DNA of 64,000 nt from an uncultured Duncaniella sp. (lineage in GTDB: Bacteria; Bacteroidota; Bacteroidia; Bacteroidales; Muribaculaceae). Under the pieces are notes generated by a model. It was given only the letters and a program-made list of their open reading frames with translations, was not told where the DNA came from and searched no databases. Made by a program: the position numbers and the translations under genes. The stretch lies in assembly GCA_910588795.1 (NCBI GenBank), contig CAJURI010000002.1:62001-126000 (forward strand), read 5' to 3'. Shown one piece after another: positions 9,029-18,231 of this stretch (positions are counted from its first letter, which is position 1; every line of letters starts with the position of its first letter).

Positions 9029-9544
9029 CTAAAGATTTAATCTGAATCCTACCTGCAGCAGGCCCTGTGCGCCATAACCGACTTCGCCGAACATGGTTGC
9101 AATTCTTGATAATCCTACTTCAGCTCCGAGCGGTGATGCCTGAAATGCGAAGTAAGTCTTGTTCTTGTGCCAATCGCCTACTGCCATGTGGGTGACATCG
9201 ACACCTACTCCTGCGTGGGCGTAAAGACGCACTATGGAATTGCGCCAGTAATCATATTTGCCATTGAGCATGAATACATGGTAGTATGCGTTGGCATCGT
9301 CGACATGTTTGTAGGAGGTGGAGGAGAATGTGTAACTGAGTCCGAGGCTGAATGACGGCAGAATCTTGAAATTTACACCTGCGGTGATTGCGCCCCATGC
9401 ATTGTTGACAGCACCGTAATCATGCATGTCGGAGGCGTCCATCTGTGTGTAACCGCCGTATCCGATCTGTAATTGTGCGCGTTGTGCGCTGGCTCCGAAA
9501 GCCATGCCTATGACGGCACACATGACAAGTAGGAATTTTTTCAT
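9029..9544 (-). CDS. Small outer-membrane beta-barrel protein
   Basis: This 171-residue protein starts with a clear signal peptide (MKKFLLVMCAVIGMAFGASA, cleavage after about residue 20). The rest alternates hydrophobic and polar residues with many aromatic ends, such as LGLSYTFSSTSYKH and VGYGAQGLLQVGFRLNL. The C-terminal strand ends in an aliphatic residue, as outer-membrane barrels often do. The size suits an eight-stranded OmpX/OmpW-like barrel. The ligand or role is unknown. It is followed immediately by the 78-aa gene. Confidence 0.8.
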   Translation of the reverse strand: MKKFLLVMCAVIGMAFGASAQRAQLQIGYGGYTQMDASDMHDYGAVNNAWGAITAGVNFKILPSFSLGLSYTFSSTSYKHVDDANAYYHVFMLNGKYDYWRNSIVRLYAHAGVGVDVTHMAVGDWHKNKTYFAFQASPLGAEVGLSRIATMFGEVGYGAQGLLQVGFRLNL

Positions 9545-9623
9545 AACTAAATAGTTTTTTAGTTCAAAATGAGAATTTCAACTAATAAACACTAAAAGTT
9601 TTGAAATAGTTCACTGCATTGTG

Positions 9624-12605
9624 TCACCAGCGTACACCGTTGCTCATAGAAGATCTCTTGTCGTACTTGAGGTCGGCAAGCAGGGATGACTTGACTGAGA
9701 TGTGGAAATTATAGCTTTTGTAGGGTCCCACAGGCACGAAGCTTGCACGCATGGTGAAGCAGTGCATGTCTCGCGATATATTACAGTTCATGTAGGCGAT
9801 CTTGTGCCGGTCAAAGTTATAGCTTGCCGAGAATCCGAAATTCCAGTTGGATGTGGGACGTATATTGCCTGATACCGATAGATTCTGGGTGATCTTGCCC
9901 TTGTATTCGAGTTTCTGATAATCGAAATCGCCGTATCCGTAATTGACAGAATAGTTGAATGTAAGGTTCCAGGGCACATTCCATGCCATGTAACCGTTTT
10001 CTCCTATCTGTATTCCGTTTTTCTTTTTGTCGTTGCGTCGCGGCCCTCCCTGCTGTGGCGACATGTCATCATCCGTGGGTGTGTCGGCCGGAGTATTGTT
10101 GTCGGTCTTTTTATTTTTGTCCTTGTCATCTTTGCCGCCTCCAAACCATTTTTTGAATGTGTCGTTGTTGAAGGTGTAGCTGAATGATGTTCCGGTGCTC
10201 ATGAGTTTTCCCCATCCTTTTCCCTGTGATATGCGCAGTTTGTTCACTCGCACCGGATTGCCTGATGAGTTTAGTGCGTAGGTGTACACATCCCATGTGG
10301 CGGAAAGGTTAAGATTGAAGTTTTTCATAAGCCTCAGCATCATGGACGTGTTGAGGTTGGACCATTTCATGGAGTCGGCTGCGAAGTTGTAGCTCTGTGA
10401 AAGAGTCAGGTTCTCTATGAGTGATATTTTTCTTTCGCCGATGGAGTCATTGTCATCGCGCACTTTCATCTCAAGGTTGTTGGCAAGAGAGAATGAAACC
10501 GATCCGGTCTTGCCACGCCCCGGGACGCCAAACAGGCTGTTGGGAAACATGGAGTATTCCTTTTTCTGCAGCCGGCCCTGGGTGTCGGTGTACTGGTAGG
10601 AACCATAATATCCGAAAAACGGCGATGCAAAGTCGGGAGACCCGGTGAATGATATTGTAGGGGTTATCACGTGGCGTATCATCTTCACCTTGTTTCCTAA
10701 GAATGGAAGAGGCTGGAAGAAGCCGTAAATCTTGGTGTCAAGCGATACGGATCCCTGAAAATCCCATACATTGTAGAAACTGTAGGTGGTGTCGAGCTTT
10801 TCATTGCCTGCCACAGGATCCCATTCGCGGCGCACCTTAGTTGTGTACATTCGGTCGTCAAATCGCAGTGACGGGGTTATGTTGATGTATTTGAACACAT
10901 TGAATGTCGCTGACACAGGTATGGAGTGCTTCATGCCGTTACGCCAGTCCTTTATAAGGCTTTTCTTGAAGAAGACATCCTGCTTCGCAGTCAGTGAGTT
11001 GTTGAATTGCCCCGAATAGGATATCTTGATTTTTTCGTACCATTTCTCGTCGCCTACAGCTTTTTTCCGCTTAAACGGGTAGGTCTGTGACATGGTGAGC
11101 GTGAAATTGGGGAACGATACGGCGAGTGTCGAGTCCTGTGATCTCTGCGACACATTGGCCGTGGTTGAAAGTGACCATTTCGAGTTGGGGAACCGATAGG
11201 TCATGTTGATTGTGGAGCTCTTGGTGTTCTCGGTAAACGCGCTTGAGTAGTAGGAGTTGAGGTCGTTGCGTGTGTATCCGCTTGTGGTGAAGTTCACGCT
11301 TGCCGACAGGCTCATGTTGGGGTTGGCTTTTGAATCCTGAGAGTGGCTCCAGAGTATCTGGAAGTTGGTTGACTTAGAGTAGTCAGGCATTCCCTTGTCG
11401 CCCGTGATTGTCTTCAGGTAGGATATGTTGAAGTTTCCTGAGTATTTGTATCGTTTCAGGTAGGCTGACTGTGCGCGCAGGCCCCATGAGCCGAGAGTAT
11501 ATATCTCACCGGTGAGCGCGAGGTCCATATTCTGGCTTATGGCGAAGTAATATCCGCCGTTGCTCAGGTAGTATCCCCTGTTGTAGTCGTCACCGAATGT
11601 GGGAAATATTATACCTGAGGAGTATTTTTCCGAAAACGGGAAGTATCCGAATGGCACGGCAAGCGGCAGTGGCAATCCGGCAAGCACCATATAAGCCGGT
11701 CCTGTCACTGCATCCTTTCCCGGTCGCACTTTTGCTTTTGTGAGTTGCATGTAGAAGTGCGGGCATTCGTGGTCATCACAGGTGGTGTAACGTGCGTTCT
11801 GCACGTATATGGTGTTCTCATCGATTTTCTTAGACTGTCCTCCTGTAAGATATCCTTCACCTTGCTGGGTTATGACGTCGGTGATGAAGCCTTTTTCAGT
11901 CTTGAAGTTGTACCTCATGGTCTTGGCTTCGTAGGATGTCCCGTTGTCGTCGAATATAGGGTTGCCTTTTATCTCGCCTACGGAGTCAGGTGTGCCAACC
12001 GCATACACGGTGGTTGAGTCCATGTCCATCTGTATCTCATTGGCATCAAGCTTTATGTTGCCGTAGGTGACTTGTCCGTCTCCGTACATGTAGGCTTTGT
12101 TCCTGCCTATCATTACCATGGAGTCCTTGGCGGAAAAGTCGACAGGGTTGTCAAGATCGACTTTTGTTCGTACTATTTTGGTGGTGTCGTTTTTACCGGC
12201 AAGGATGCGTGTCCTGCTGAGACGCGGACGGCGGGTGGAGTCGGACGATGTCACTGAATGTCTCTGAAGCAGAGAGCGAGGTGTAGCGGTCAATGAGTCA
12301 GCCGGAATGGAATCTTGGAGCATGCTTGCTGAATCGGCCGGAATGGAATCGGGAAGTATGACTGCTGGGACAGCCGTAACAGAGTCATGGGGCATGGATG
12401 TCATTTTGGCCGGCTCTGCTGTCGGTGCGTTGGTGTTAGTCATTTCAACGATGCTGTCTATGGCGGCTATGGCTGAGTCGTTCAAAGATGACTCTCCGGC
12501 GGTGCGCGGAAGCGTCGCGTCACCGGTGCCTGGCCTGGAAAATGCGCCTACCGAGAGTGCGCATAGCAGCACTATTATGATAATATATGGTTGAGTATGC
12601 CTCAA
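9624..12605 (-). CDS. lptD: LptD-like LPS assembly outer-membrane protein
   Basis: This 993-residue protein has a signal peptide (residues 1-23). A low-complexity Ser/Asp/Thr/Pro region follows (about 25-130) that contains DSIPADS twice. An OstA/LptA-like beta domain comes next (about 150-280: YMYGDGQVTYGNIKLDANEIQ and NARYTTCDDHECPHF), then a large beta-barrel. LptD with LptE inserts lipopolysaccharide into the outer leaflet. The motif VPFGYFPFSEKYSSGIIFPTFGDD is typical of Bacteroidetes LptD-like proteins. A hydrophilic Lys/Asp/Asn-rich loop sits near residues 815-860. It is longer than proteobacterial LptD. I see one Cys pair in the N-domain, not the enterobacterial four-Cys arrangement. 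Confidence 0.85.
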   Translation of the reverse strand: MRHTQPYIIIIVLLCALSVGAFSRPGTGDATLPRTAGESSLNDSAIAAIDSIVEMTNTNAPTAEPAKMTSMPHDSVTAVPAVILPDSIPADSASMLQDSIPADSLTATPRSLLQRHSVTSSDSTRRPRLSRTRILAGKNDTTKIVRTKVDLDNPVDFSAKDSMVMIGRNKAYMYGDGQVTYGNIKLDANEIQMDMDSTTVYAVGTPDSVGEIKGNPIFDDNGTSYEAKTMRYNFKTEKGFITDVITQQGEGYLTGGQSKKIDENTIYVQNARYTTCDDHECPHFYMQLTKAKVRPGKDAVTGPAYMVLAGLPLPLAVPFGYFPFSEKYSSGIIFPTFGDDYNRGYYLSNGGYYFAISQNMDLALTGEIYTLGSWGLRAQSAYLKRYKYSGNFNISYLKTITGDKGMPDYSKSTNFQILWSHSQDSKANPNMSLSASVNFTTSGYTRNDLNSYYSSAFTENTKSSTINMTYRFPNSKWSLSTTANVSQRSQDSTLAVSFPNFTLTMSQTYPFKRKKAVGDEKWYEKIKISYSGQFNNSLTAKQDVFFKKSLIKDWRNGMKHSIPVSATFNVFKYINITPSLRFDDRMYTTKVRREWDPVAGNEKLDTTYSFYNVWDFQGSVSLDTKIYGFFQPLPFLGNKVKMIRHVITPTISFTGSPDFASPFFGYYGSYQYTDTQGRLQKKEYSMFPNSLFGVPGRGKTGSVSFSLANNLEMKVRDDNDSIGERKISLIENLTLSQSYNFAADSMKWSNLNTSMMLRLMKNFNLNLSATWDVYTYALNSSGNPVRVNKLRISQGKGWGKLMSTGTSFSYTFNNDTFKKWFGGGKDDKDKNKKTDNNTPADTPTDDDMSPQQGGPRRNDKKKNGIQIGENGYMAWNVPWNLTFNYSVNYGYGDFDYQKLEYKGKITQNLSVSGNIRPTSNWNFGFSASYNFDRHKIAYMNCNISRDMHCFTMRASFVPVGPYKSYNFHISVKSSLLADLKYDKRSSMSNGVRW

Positions 12606-12670
12606 ATGTTTCAGATATATGCCCGAAAGTTAATGGATGAACTATTGCTCGGGGGGATTGTATTTCTCTG

Positions 12671-12702
12671 CAAAGTTATAATTTTCCCGTCAAATAGCCA
12701 AA
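12671..12702 (-). promoter_or_regulatory. Bacteroidetes-type promoter of the lptD-like gene
   Basis: Read on the minus strand, TTTG (12702-12699) is followed after exactly 20 nt by TAACTTTG (12678-12671), a full match to the Bacteroidetes -33/-7 pattern. It leaves a leader of about 60 nt before the ATG at 12605. Confidence 0.7.
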
Positions 12703-12886
12703 GGGAACCGTGAGCCATCATGATAAAAATAGTGTTAATAAGTATGTGCTTATGGAATAATGCCTATGCAAAGATTGGTGAAATCAGCCTTATATGATGC
12801 CAAAAAGGGGGCGTGCATGTGCAAAAAAATAAAAATGGGTGTTGTAAAACATGTTGATGAAAGAGTGCGAGTGTCGGTTTTTTTAC

Positions 12887-12894
12887 TAATTTTG
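12887..12894 (+). promoter_or_regulatory. -7 box upstream of the Lrp-type regulator
   Basis: TAATTTTG matches TAnnTTTG exactly. No convincing -33 TTG lies 19-21 nt upstream, which suggests either a weak promoter or dependence on an activator or autoregulation. The start codon is 73 nt downstream. Confidence 0.5.
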
Positions 12895-12967
12895 TGCTGG
12901 AATTCTCTCCAAAGATGGATTTAACCAAAGAATTAATTAATACCAAACTCTACATCTTAATACACCA

Positions 12968-13438
12968 ATGCCGCGCCAACATTTTGACTCATTGGATATT
13001 AAAATCCTTGAAATGCTCTCCAACAATGCTCGCAAGCCTTTCCTGGAGATTGCACGCGAGACTCATATTTCCGGAGCAGCCATACATCAGCGTATACAGA
13101 AACTTACTTCGTCAGGTGTGATTCTTGGTTTCCGGACTGAGATTGATCCTGCGACTGTGGGATATCAGACATGTGCTTACATTGGATTCATCCTTAACGA
13201 TCCGACCAAGTTTGATGAGGTGGTAGCTCGTCTCCGCGAGATACCGGAAGTGGTGGACTGCCACTTCACCACTGGCACATATGATATATTTGCAAGGATA
13301 TATGCCCGCAATAATGCTCACCTTCTTGATATAATACATAAGAAGCTGAGCCTCGGCCTCGGACGCACTGAGACTCTGATCTCGTTCAAGGAAGTGTTCA
13401 AGCGTCCTGTGCCTATCGTGTCGGAGAACCTTGAATAG
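12968..13438 (+). CDS. Lrp/AsnC family transcriptional regulator
   Basis: This 156-residue protein has an N-terminal AsnC winged helix-turn-helix (about 5-60: LDIKILEMLSNNARKPFLEIARETHISGAAIHQRIQKL, here split by the recognition turn). A C-terminal RAM/ACT-like effector domain follows (about 70-150), with DCHFTTGTYDIFARIYARN. Members bind amino acids and control amino-acid metabolism as octamers. The effector is unknown. It stands alone upstream of mtaB, with 16 nt between them, and could respond to glycine or another amino acid. This is inference from family only. Confidence 0.93.
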   Translation: MPRQHFDSLDIKILEMLSNNARKPFLEIARETHISGAAIHQRIQKLTSSGVILGFRTEIDPATVGYQTCAYIGFILNDPTKFDEVVARLREIPEVVDCHFTTGTYDIFARIYARNNAHLLDIIHKKLSLGLGRTETLISFKEVFKRPVPIVSENLE

Positions 13439-13454
13439 GAAATCACAGTAAATC

Positions 13455-14807
13455 TTGACAGACAACAATATTTTCAGAGGGCGTACAGCCCTTTACCATA
13501 CATTCGGCTGCAAGCTCAACTTTGCAGAGACATCCACTGTGGCCCGTATCATGGCCGACGAAGGGATACGTCGTGTGCATGAGGGCGAAGTGCCTGATTA
13601 TATCGTAGTCAATACGTGCAGTGTGACCGAGATTGCCGACAAAAAGTGTCGTCAGGCCATACGTTCGTTCGCACGTCGCTATCCACATGCGCGTATAATT
13701 GTTACCGGATGTTACGCACAGCTAAAACCCGGGGAGGCAGCGTCTCTTCCCGGGGTGTTTGTTGTTGCCGGAAATGACAGAAAGCTTAAGATTCTGGATT
13801 ATTTGCGCGAAGAGGAGGCGAAGTCAGAGTCAGAGAATATGCTTTCAGCTCAGAACGCGTCGGTCCATCACACGGACACCAAAGATATCAGTGAATTTTC
13901 TCCATCATGTTCCCGTGGTGACCGTACGAGATATTTCCTTAAGGTGCAGGACGGTTGTGACTACTTTTGCTCTTATTGCACCATACCCATGGCTCGTGGC
14001 CGAAGCCGTTCGGGATATATCTCTGATATTGTGGGTCAGGCACGCCGTGTGGCCGATGAGGGTGGAAAAGAGATAGTGATCACCGGTGTGAACATTGGTG
14101 ATTTCGGCAGACGTAACGGCGAGACATTCTATGATCTGTGTGTCGCTCTTGACGGGATCGAGGGGATAGAACGCTACAGGATATCGTCGATCGAGCCGAA
14201 TCTGTTGAGTGATGAACTGATAGATTTCGTGGCACATTCCAGCAGATTCATGCCCCATTTCCACATACCGTTGCAGAATGGCAGTGATGCTGTGCTCAGG
14301 TTGATGCGACGCAGATATGACACCTCGCTGTTCCGTCATAAGATTGAGCTTATACGCGAGACGATGCCCGATGCTTTTATAGGCGTTGACCTTATAGTGG
14401 GCGCGAGAGGTGAGTCGGCTGAACTGTTCGAGCAGTCAAGAGCTTTTGTAGAAAGTCTTCCTATATCTCGTCTGCACATCTTTACCTATAGCGAGCGTCC
14501 CGGCACAAAGGCTCTCGAGATAACCCCTGTGGTGAGCCAGGAGGAGAAACATCAGCGCACACATGTGATGCTTGATGTGTCGGAACGCAAGCTTGCCGAG
14601 TTTATAGGACGATATGTGGGGACGGTGCGACCGGCTCTTATAGAACATCCCCGCAGGGATGGATCCATGTCGGCGTTCACCGATAATTATTTGCGTGTCA
14701 ATCTCGTTAACCCGAATCCTGAATTGGCCAATACTGTGGCACAGGTAAGGGTCACCGGCATATCAGCCGAGAATCCGGAAGAGTGCACGGGTGAGTTAAT
14801 TTGTTAG
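13455..14807 (+). CDS. mtaB: tRNA (N6-threonylcarbamoyladenosine37-C2)-methylthiotransferase MtaB
   Basis: This 450-residue radical-SAM enzyme adds a methylthio group to t6A37 of tRNAs. It has the N-terminal UPF0004 domain with cluster cysteines in FGCKLNFAE, VNTCSV and GCYAQL, then the radical-SAM motif CDYFCSYC (Cys168, Cys172, Cys175), and a C-terminal TRAM-like part. The HTFGCKLN start and the length fit MtaB (e-MtaB/YqeV) rather than MiaB or RimO. The only start that keeps the N-terminal motif is TTG at 13455; no in-frame ATG precedes the first cysteine. Confidence 0.9.
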   Translation: MTDNNIFRGRTALYHTFGCKLNFAETSTVARIMADEGIRRVHEGEVPDYIVVNTCSVTEIADKKCRQAIRSFARRYPHARIIVTGCYAQLKPGEAASLPGVFVVAGNDRKLKILDYLREEEAKSESENMLSAQNASVHHTDTKDISEFSPSCSRGDRTRYFLKVQDGCDYFCSYCTIPMARGRSRSGYISDIVGQARRVADEGGKEIVITGVNIGDFGRRNGETFYDLCVALDGIEGIERYRISSIEPNLLSDELIDFVAHSSRFMPHFHIPLQNGSDAVLRLMRRRYDTSLFRHKIELIRETMPDAFIGVDLIVGARGESAELFEQSRAFVESLPISRLHIFTYSERPGTKALEITPVVSQEEKHQRTHVMLDVSERKLAEFIGRYVGTVRPALIEHPRRDGSMSAFTDNYLRVNLVNPNPELANTVAQVRVTGISAENPEECTGELIC

Positions 14808-14809
14808 TT

Positions 14810-15823
14810 ATGGAGTGTCGCGAAGATCGTGTGGCTGTAGTTATACTCAACTGGAACGGTGAGCATTTTCTACGAGATTATCTGCCATCGGTGGTCGAGC
14901 ATACCGATCATGTGATCGCTGATGTTATTGTGGCTGACAACGGTTCGACTGACGGATCGGTGGATCTGTTGCGACGGGATTTTCCCGGAGTGCGGTTGAT
15001 AGAATTCAGCGAGAATTATGGATTTGCCGAAGGGTATAACCGGGCTATAGCTGAGATATCACAGGAATATAAATACAGTGTGCTTCTGAATTCGGATGTG
15101 AAAGTCAAGGATGACTGGCTTACACCTCTATGGCGTTTTATGGAGGACAATCCACGGGCAGGTGCTTGCCAGCCTGCGGTGCGTTCGCTTAAGGATCCTG
15201 AGATGTTTGAATACGCTGGTGCTTCCGGCGGTTTCCTTGACAGGCATGGCTATCCTTATTGCCGGGGTCGAATATTCGATACAGTTGAGCCTGACAACGG
15301 ACAGTATGACACCCCGATGAGGATATTCTGGGCGAGCGGTGCGGCACTTATGGTGGTCAATAGTGTGTATCTCGAGTGCGGGGGGCTTGACAAGGAGTTT
15401 TTCGCACATATGGAGGAGATTGATCTGTGCTGGCGCATACTTCTTAGCGGTCGCGAGATATGGGCTGTGCCTTCAGGGCATGTATATCATCTCGGAGGGG
15501 GATCTCTTCCGGCATCCGATCCACGGAAGACATATCTGAATTTCCGTAACAATCTTCTGATGTTGCATAAGAATCTTCCTGACGGTGTGCGCCGCGGATT
15601 GATATTCCGGCGTCGGCTGCTTGACGCTGTGGCCTGGTTCAGATATGTGCTTGCGGGAGACATGGATAATGCATCTGCCATACTGAGGGCTCATGGTGAT
15701 TTCAGGCGTATGCGCAGGATGTACACCGTGCATCCCAAACAGAATCTATTGAATGTGGATACGAACATCCTGTTTGATTACTTTATCCGCAATAGAAAGA
15801 CATTCTCTTCGCTTAAGAATTAG
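14810..15823 (+). CDS. Family 2 glycosyltransferase
   Basis: This protein of about 337 residues has the GT-A fold motifs VVILNWNGEHFLRDYLPS, VIVADNGSTDGSVDLL (nucleotide-binding Asp) and LLNSDVKV (the metal-binding DxD region in the form SDV). The segment FWASGAALMVVNSVYLECGGLD is typical of rhamnosyltransferase-like GT2 enzymes acting on cell-surface glycans. An in-frame TTG at 14801 lies inside mtaB; the ATG at 14810, 3 nt after the mtaB stop, is the more likely start. No membrane helix is evident. Sugar donor and acceptor are unknown, and no polysaccharide cluster surrounds it. Confidence 0.9.
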   Translation: MECREDRVAVVILNWNGEHFLRDYLPSVVEHTDHVIADVIVADNGSTDGSVDLLRRDFPGVRLIEFSENYGFAEGYNRAIAEISQEYKYSVLLNSDVKVKDDWLTPLWRFMEDNPRAGACQPAVRSLKDPEMFEYAGASGGFLDRHGYPYCRGRIFDTVEPDNGQYDTPMRIFWASGAALMVVNSVYLECGGLDKEFFAHMEEIDLCWRILLSGREIWAVPSGHVYHLGGGSLPASDPRKTYLNFRNNLLMLHKNLPDGVRRGLIFRRRLLDAVAWFRYVLAGDMDNASAILRAHGDFRRMRRMYTVHPKQNLLNVDTNILFDYFIRNRKTFSSLKN

Positions 15824-15859
15824 AGGCTTTTAGTCGGTCATTCGGCTTTACAGGAAAAT

Positions 15860-15912
15860 GGAGGACAATTCGTGACAGCCCGATGGCGGGCTTGCAGCAC
15901 GAATTGTCCTCC
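15860..15912. terminator. Two-tier hairpin between convergent genes
   Basis: A perfect 15-bp outer stem (15860-15874 with 15898-15912) encloses a second 6-bp GC-rich stem (15877-15882 with 15887-15892) with a 4-nt loop. It lies between the stops of the glycosyltransferase and tamL and probably terminates both transcripts, although no long T-run follows. Confidence 0.65.
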
Positions 15913-15940
15913 TGTATGCTATGTGTGTAGAATTATGAAT

Positions 15941-18229
15941 TCAGAACGGATAGCCTATGGCGAGATGGAATGCAAGAGACTTGCGGAATGATTCCATATT
16001 GTAATATCCACGTTTGGAGGTCTTGTATGGAGCGTGTATTCCTATTCCGAGGTCGGCCCTGATAACAAGCATCGAGATATTGAAGCGGAGTCCGACTCCG
16101 GTGCCGAGGGCGAGGTCTCTGAGGAAACTGGACGCCTTTAGCTGCCCTCCGGGACGGCTCTCTTCCGCTTTGAGGGTCCATACGTTTCCGGCATCGAGAA
16201 ACATTGCGCCTTCAAGCGGCCCGAGGATCGGGAACCGGAGTTCGCTGTTGGCGAGAAATATGAATGTTCCGGTCTGATCGAAATAACCGTTGATCTGATC
16301 GCTCGGGGCACGATAGGATCCCGGTCCGATGGAGCGGACTGTGAATGCCCTCACGGAGTTGGCTCCTCCTGCATAGAACTGCTCGCTGTATGGCACCTGA
16401 CTGGAGTTCCCATAGGCATATGCCGCTCCGGCTGCCAGACGATTCACGAGCCATATCTTGCCTCCGAGCCGGCGGCCGTACACTACCTGGGCATATCCCT
16501 TGATGAACTGAGAAAACGGAGTGCCGAACAATTCTTTCTCGCCATGTTTGCCGCATAGTTCATATATTGACCAGAATATGTTTCCGGCCTGCTGGACTGT
16601 GGCCTGTACGTTGATGGTGTTGTCTCGGTTCATGGCCCGGTCATATGTGATGGAATAGGACATCTGGGGAATGAACTGATTCTGGAAACTGAGAGCTATC
16701 GCAGGATTGGCTCCCATTATGGAATCGAATACTTCGGTGGTGTTCTGAAGTTTGGTATAGGTGAGCTTGAACAGTGTGAAGGAGTTGTTGATATATCGGG
16801 AGGAACGCCAGTCATATGATATGCCCGTGTTGAATTGCTCCATCTTGAAATAGTGAGGACGGTTCAACAGATCTATGCCGAGTGACAGGCGGGTCCAGTT
16901 GAGATCCCGCCGGCTGCGTGGGATAAATCCCGGAGCAAGCAGTCTCGGGAATGCGAGCGTGGCGTTGAGTCCAGCCTCATAGGAATTGAATAGATTGCTG
17001 CGGCCTGCGCCTGTCTGCCATTCATATGTGCCGGTCAGTGAGATTGTGAGCTGTTCTCCTCCTCCGAAAATATTGTGGTTTGTAAGCCCGAGTGAGATAC
17101 CCGGTCCAAGATAGGAATTGGATTTGGAGGATACGTTGGCTTCTACGGACGCTTCCCATGGGCGGTCGAATGTGCATTCTATGTCGACGTTGAGGAGCCG
17201 TTTGTCACGATGTATGGTGTCAGGGCTGACAATCATGTTTATGTTGTTGAATATGCCGAGACGCGACAGGCGTGACTGTGTCAGGTCCATCTGCCTTACG
17301 GAGAATGTCCTGCCCGGACGGAATGCTATGCATGAAGGGATCAGGGATTTGCGTAGCTTGGAGGGCTTGTATTGTATGACGTCTCCCTTGGCTGTATCGA
17401 TGGTGTCGGGTGTGCCTCCGCCGTTATTGCGTTTCACATAAGTTGTGATTTTGCCTGTGGAAAAGCGGTCAAGAGCCCATGGATGGAGGTTTTCGGCCAG
17501 TTCCATTCTCATTGCTATTTTGCCGTGAGATATGGTGGAGTCGGCAAGGTACTGTATGAATTCCGGCCGGAAGTAATAATATCCGCGGTTGCGCACGGCA
17601 TTGGCAATCTGCACTCTCAGGGTCGACAGTGAGTCGGTGGAATATCTCGATCCCGGTCTGAAATAGGCAGAACGCATAGCTACCGAGTCAATGATGTGAA
17701 ACAGGTGTGTGGTGTCGGGCAACAGTCGGATGGAGTCTATCAGATAAGGTATGCCTGAATTGACTGTGTACAGGATAGAGGCTTTTTTCTTGTTCTTTTT
17801 CTGTACCAGTTCGTAGGATGATGAGCCTGAGAAATAGCCGTTGTCATCGAGGATGCGGTTGAGCATGTGGACGCGCACTTCGGGACGCACGTCGCTTACA
17901 AGCACCGGTTCGGATACAAGTTTATTATAGATCCAGTGTTTGAACCCTTTAGGGGGATTAGGCCAGTTGTTGTAGACCCATAGCCCTACAGGGAAAGGTG
18001 TTCGCACCGAAGCCGATCCGAGAAGCGGATTGTTAGGCTTGACCGACACAGCTTCGGTAAGCGATTCACGGACTCCCGACGGGAATTTTTCATCGGGGGC
18101 AGGAGTGTTTATGTTCACTCCTTTGAGCCCGGTGTAAAGGATTTCGTCATCAGGAATGCGGCGGGTGGTGGAACAGCTCCACAGCATTGAGGCAATGGTT
18201 GCGCAGAGTATGATGGTGTAGCTTTTCAT
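15941..18229 (-). CDS. tamL: TamL-type outer-membrane assembly lipoprotein (BamA/TamA family)
   Basis: This 762-residue protein has a lipoprotein signal ending LWSC (Cys19). POTRA-like domains follow (about 30-390), then a C-terminal Omp85 beta-barrel (about 400-762) with the conserved EQFYAGGANSVRAFTVRSIGPG segment. In Bacteroidetes the TamA partner is a lipoprotein called TamL. It lies 2 nt downstream of tamB on the same strand, so the two are surely one operon. With TamB it would form the outer-membrane part of the translocation and assembly module, used for outer-membrane proteins or phospholipid transport. Confidence 0.88.
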   Translation of the reverse strand: MKSYTIILCATIASMLWSCSTTRRIPDDEILYTGLKGVNINTPAPDEKFPSGVRESLTEAVSVKPNNPLLGSASVRTPFPVGLWVYNNWPNPPKGFKHWIYNKLVSEPVLVSDVRPEVRVHMLNRILDDNGYFSGSSSYELVQKKNKKKASILYTVNSGIPYLIDSIRLLPDTTHLFHIIDSVAMRSAYFRPGSRYSTDSLSTLRVQIANAVRNRGYYYFRPEFIQYLADSTISHGKIAMRMELAENLHPWALDRFSTGKITTYVKRNNGGGTPDTIDTAKGDVIQYKPSKLRKSLIPSCIAFRPGRTFSVRQMDLTQSRLSRLGIFNNINMIVSPDTIHRDKRLLNVDIECTFDRPWEASVEANVSSKSNSYLGPGISLGLTNHNIFGGGEQLTISLTGTYEWQTGAGRSNLFNSYEAGLNATLAFPRLLAPGFIPRSRRDLNWTRLSLGIDLLNRPHYFKMEQFNTGISYDWRSSRYINNSFTLFKLTYTKLQNTTEVFDSIMGANPAIALSFQNQFIPQMSYSITYDRAMNRDNTINVQATVQQAGNIFWSIYELCGKHGEKELFGTPFSQFIKGYAQVVYGRRLGGKIWLVNRLAAGAAYAYGNSSQVPYSEQFYAGGANSVRAFTVRSIGPGSYRAPSDQINGYFDQTGTFIFLANSELRFPILGPLEGAMFLDAGNVWTLKAEESRPGGQLKASSFLRDLALGTGVGLRFNISMLVIRADLGIGIHAPYKTSKRGYYNMESFRKSLAFHLAIGYPF

Positions 18230-18231
18230 TT

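Larger units (their letters stand above)
12606..12967. other. Divergent intergenic region between lptD and the Lrp-type gene
   Basis: These 362 bp hold no credible gene. They contain the minus-strand promoter of the lptD-like gene near 12671-12702 and a plus-strand -7 box at 12887-12894. The middle part (about 12710-12880) is AT-rich and I see no strong hairpin or repeat there. It may hold Lrp binding sites, but none can be identified by eye. Confidence 0.6.
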
